Part shown: in pieces, positions 6,560-6,783 of the stretch
Layout: every line of letters begins with the position of its first letter
Position numbering within the stretch: position 1 is the stretch's first letter
Origin: Flavobacteriaceae bacterium
GTDB taxonomy: Bacteria > Bacteroidota > Bacteroidia > Flavobacteriales > Flavobacteriaceae
NCBI GenBank assembly: GCA_018623955.1
Contig: JAAZUX010000043.1
Coordinates: forward strand, 1-6,783
Length of the DNA: 6,783 bases
Direction: 5' to 3'
The notes under the pieces: generated by a model
Told to the model about the DNA's origin: nothing
Databases searched by the model: none
What the model saw: only the letters and a program-made list of their open reading frames with translations
Program-made: the position numbers and the translations under genes

Positions 6560-6783
6560 AAAAACATTTCGAAACGGAAGCCATAAGAACGCAGATGGAG
6601 CGTTCGCTATACGCTGAACATTCTACCCCACTTTATCTGACCTCAAGTTTTGTTTTTGAAGATGCAGAGGAGCTTAGGGCAGCATTTGCGGATGAGTTGG
6701 ACCGTAATATTTACAGTCGATTTTCCAACCCCAACACCCAAGAATTGGTTGATAAAATTTGCACGCTCGAAGGGGCAGAAGAT
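6556..6783 (+). CDS. Second Cys/Met PLP-dependent enzyme (cystathionine gamma-synthase or MetZ type), cut by window edge
   Basis: ATG at 6556 overlaps the preceding stop (ATGA) and opens a frame of 76 codons running off the window. The N terminus MKKHFETEAIRTQMERS is followed by STPLYLTSSFVFED (23-36) and IYSRFSNPNT (52-61), the family's strand-and-turn in which Tyr53 and Arg55 bind the PLP phosphate of the partner subunit. Then comes ELVDKICTLEGAED, where the large domain begins. The order matches trans-sulfuration enzymes: cystathionine gamma-synthase, O-succinylhomoserine sulfhydrylase (MetZ), cystathionine lyases and methionine gamma-lyase. The catalytic lysine and the residues that separate these functions lie beyond the edge. 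The operon favours a biosynthetic member. It is clearly not a copy of the metY gene here: the N termini differ and YSRFSNPN replaces YTRLNNPT. Confidence 0.85.
   Translation, partial: MKKHFETEAIRTQMERSLYAEHSTPLYLTSSFVFEDAEELRAAFADELDRNIYSRFSNPNTQELVDKICTLEGAED

Overview
The window looks like chromosomal DNA from a member of the Bacteroidota. Evidence: promoter -7 elements of the TAnnTTTG type and none resembling E. coli promoters; weak or absent Shine-Dalgarno sequences; an AT-rich intergenic region; a SAM-II type riboswitch; and a short, divergent form of MetX. I cannot place it below phylum. I see no mobile element, CRISPR array, rRNA or tRNA. This is an ordinary housekeeping region with one notable regulatory leader.

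Left part, minus strand (1-2344): the first 537 codons of a membrane-integral ion-pumping pyrophosphatase (hppA; its 3' end lies beyond base 1) with its own promoter. Upstream of it is a complete deoxynucleoside kinase gene (1730-2344). A 116-base gap between them holds a weak terminator-like hairpin and the hppA promoter.

Centre (2345-2614): a 270-base divergent intergenic region. Its right half carries a TAnnTTTG promoter element. Just downstream of the expected transcript start comes a SAM-II type riboswitch (about 2515-2563), then a 51-base linker before metK. The linker contains two perfect 9-bp complementarities and one 7-bp complementarity. These sort into two mutually exclusive folds: one keeps the aptamer and buries the metK start region, the other dismantles the aptamer and frees it. 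This is the most interesting signal in the window.

Right part, plus strand (2615-6783): a tightly packed operon of methionine/SAM biosynthesis: metK (SAM synthetase), metY (O-acetylhomoserine sulfhydrylase), metX (homoserine O-acyltransferase), an OsmC-family protein with both peroxidatic cysteines, and the first 76 codons of a second PLP enzyme of the Cys/Met family (cystathionine gamma-synthase/MetZ type). Gene junctions are -4, +9, -20 and -4 bases. MetX activates homoserine, MetY (and possibly the last gene) adds sulfur, methionine synthase (not in the window) methylates the homocysteine, and MetK makes SAM. SAM would then shut the operon through the leader RNA. The OsmC protein is the member without an assigned step.
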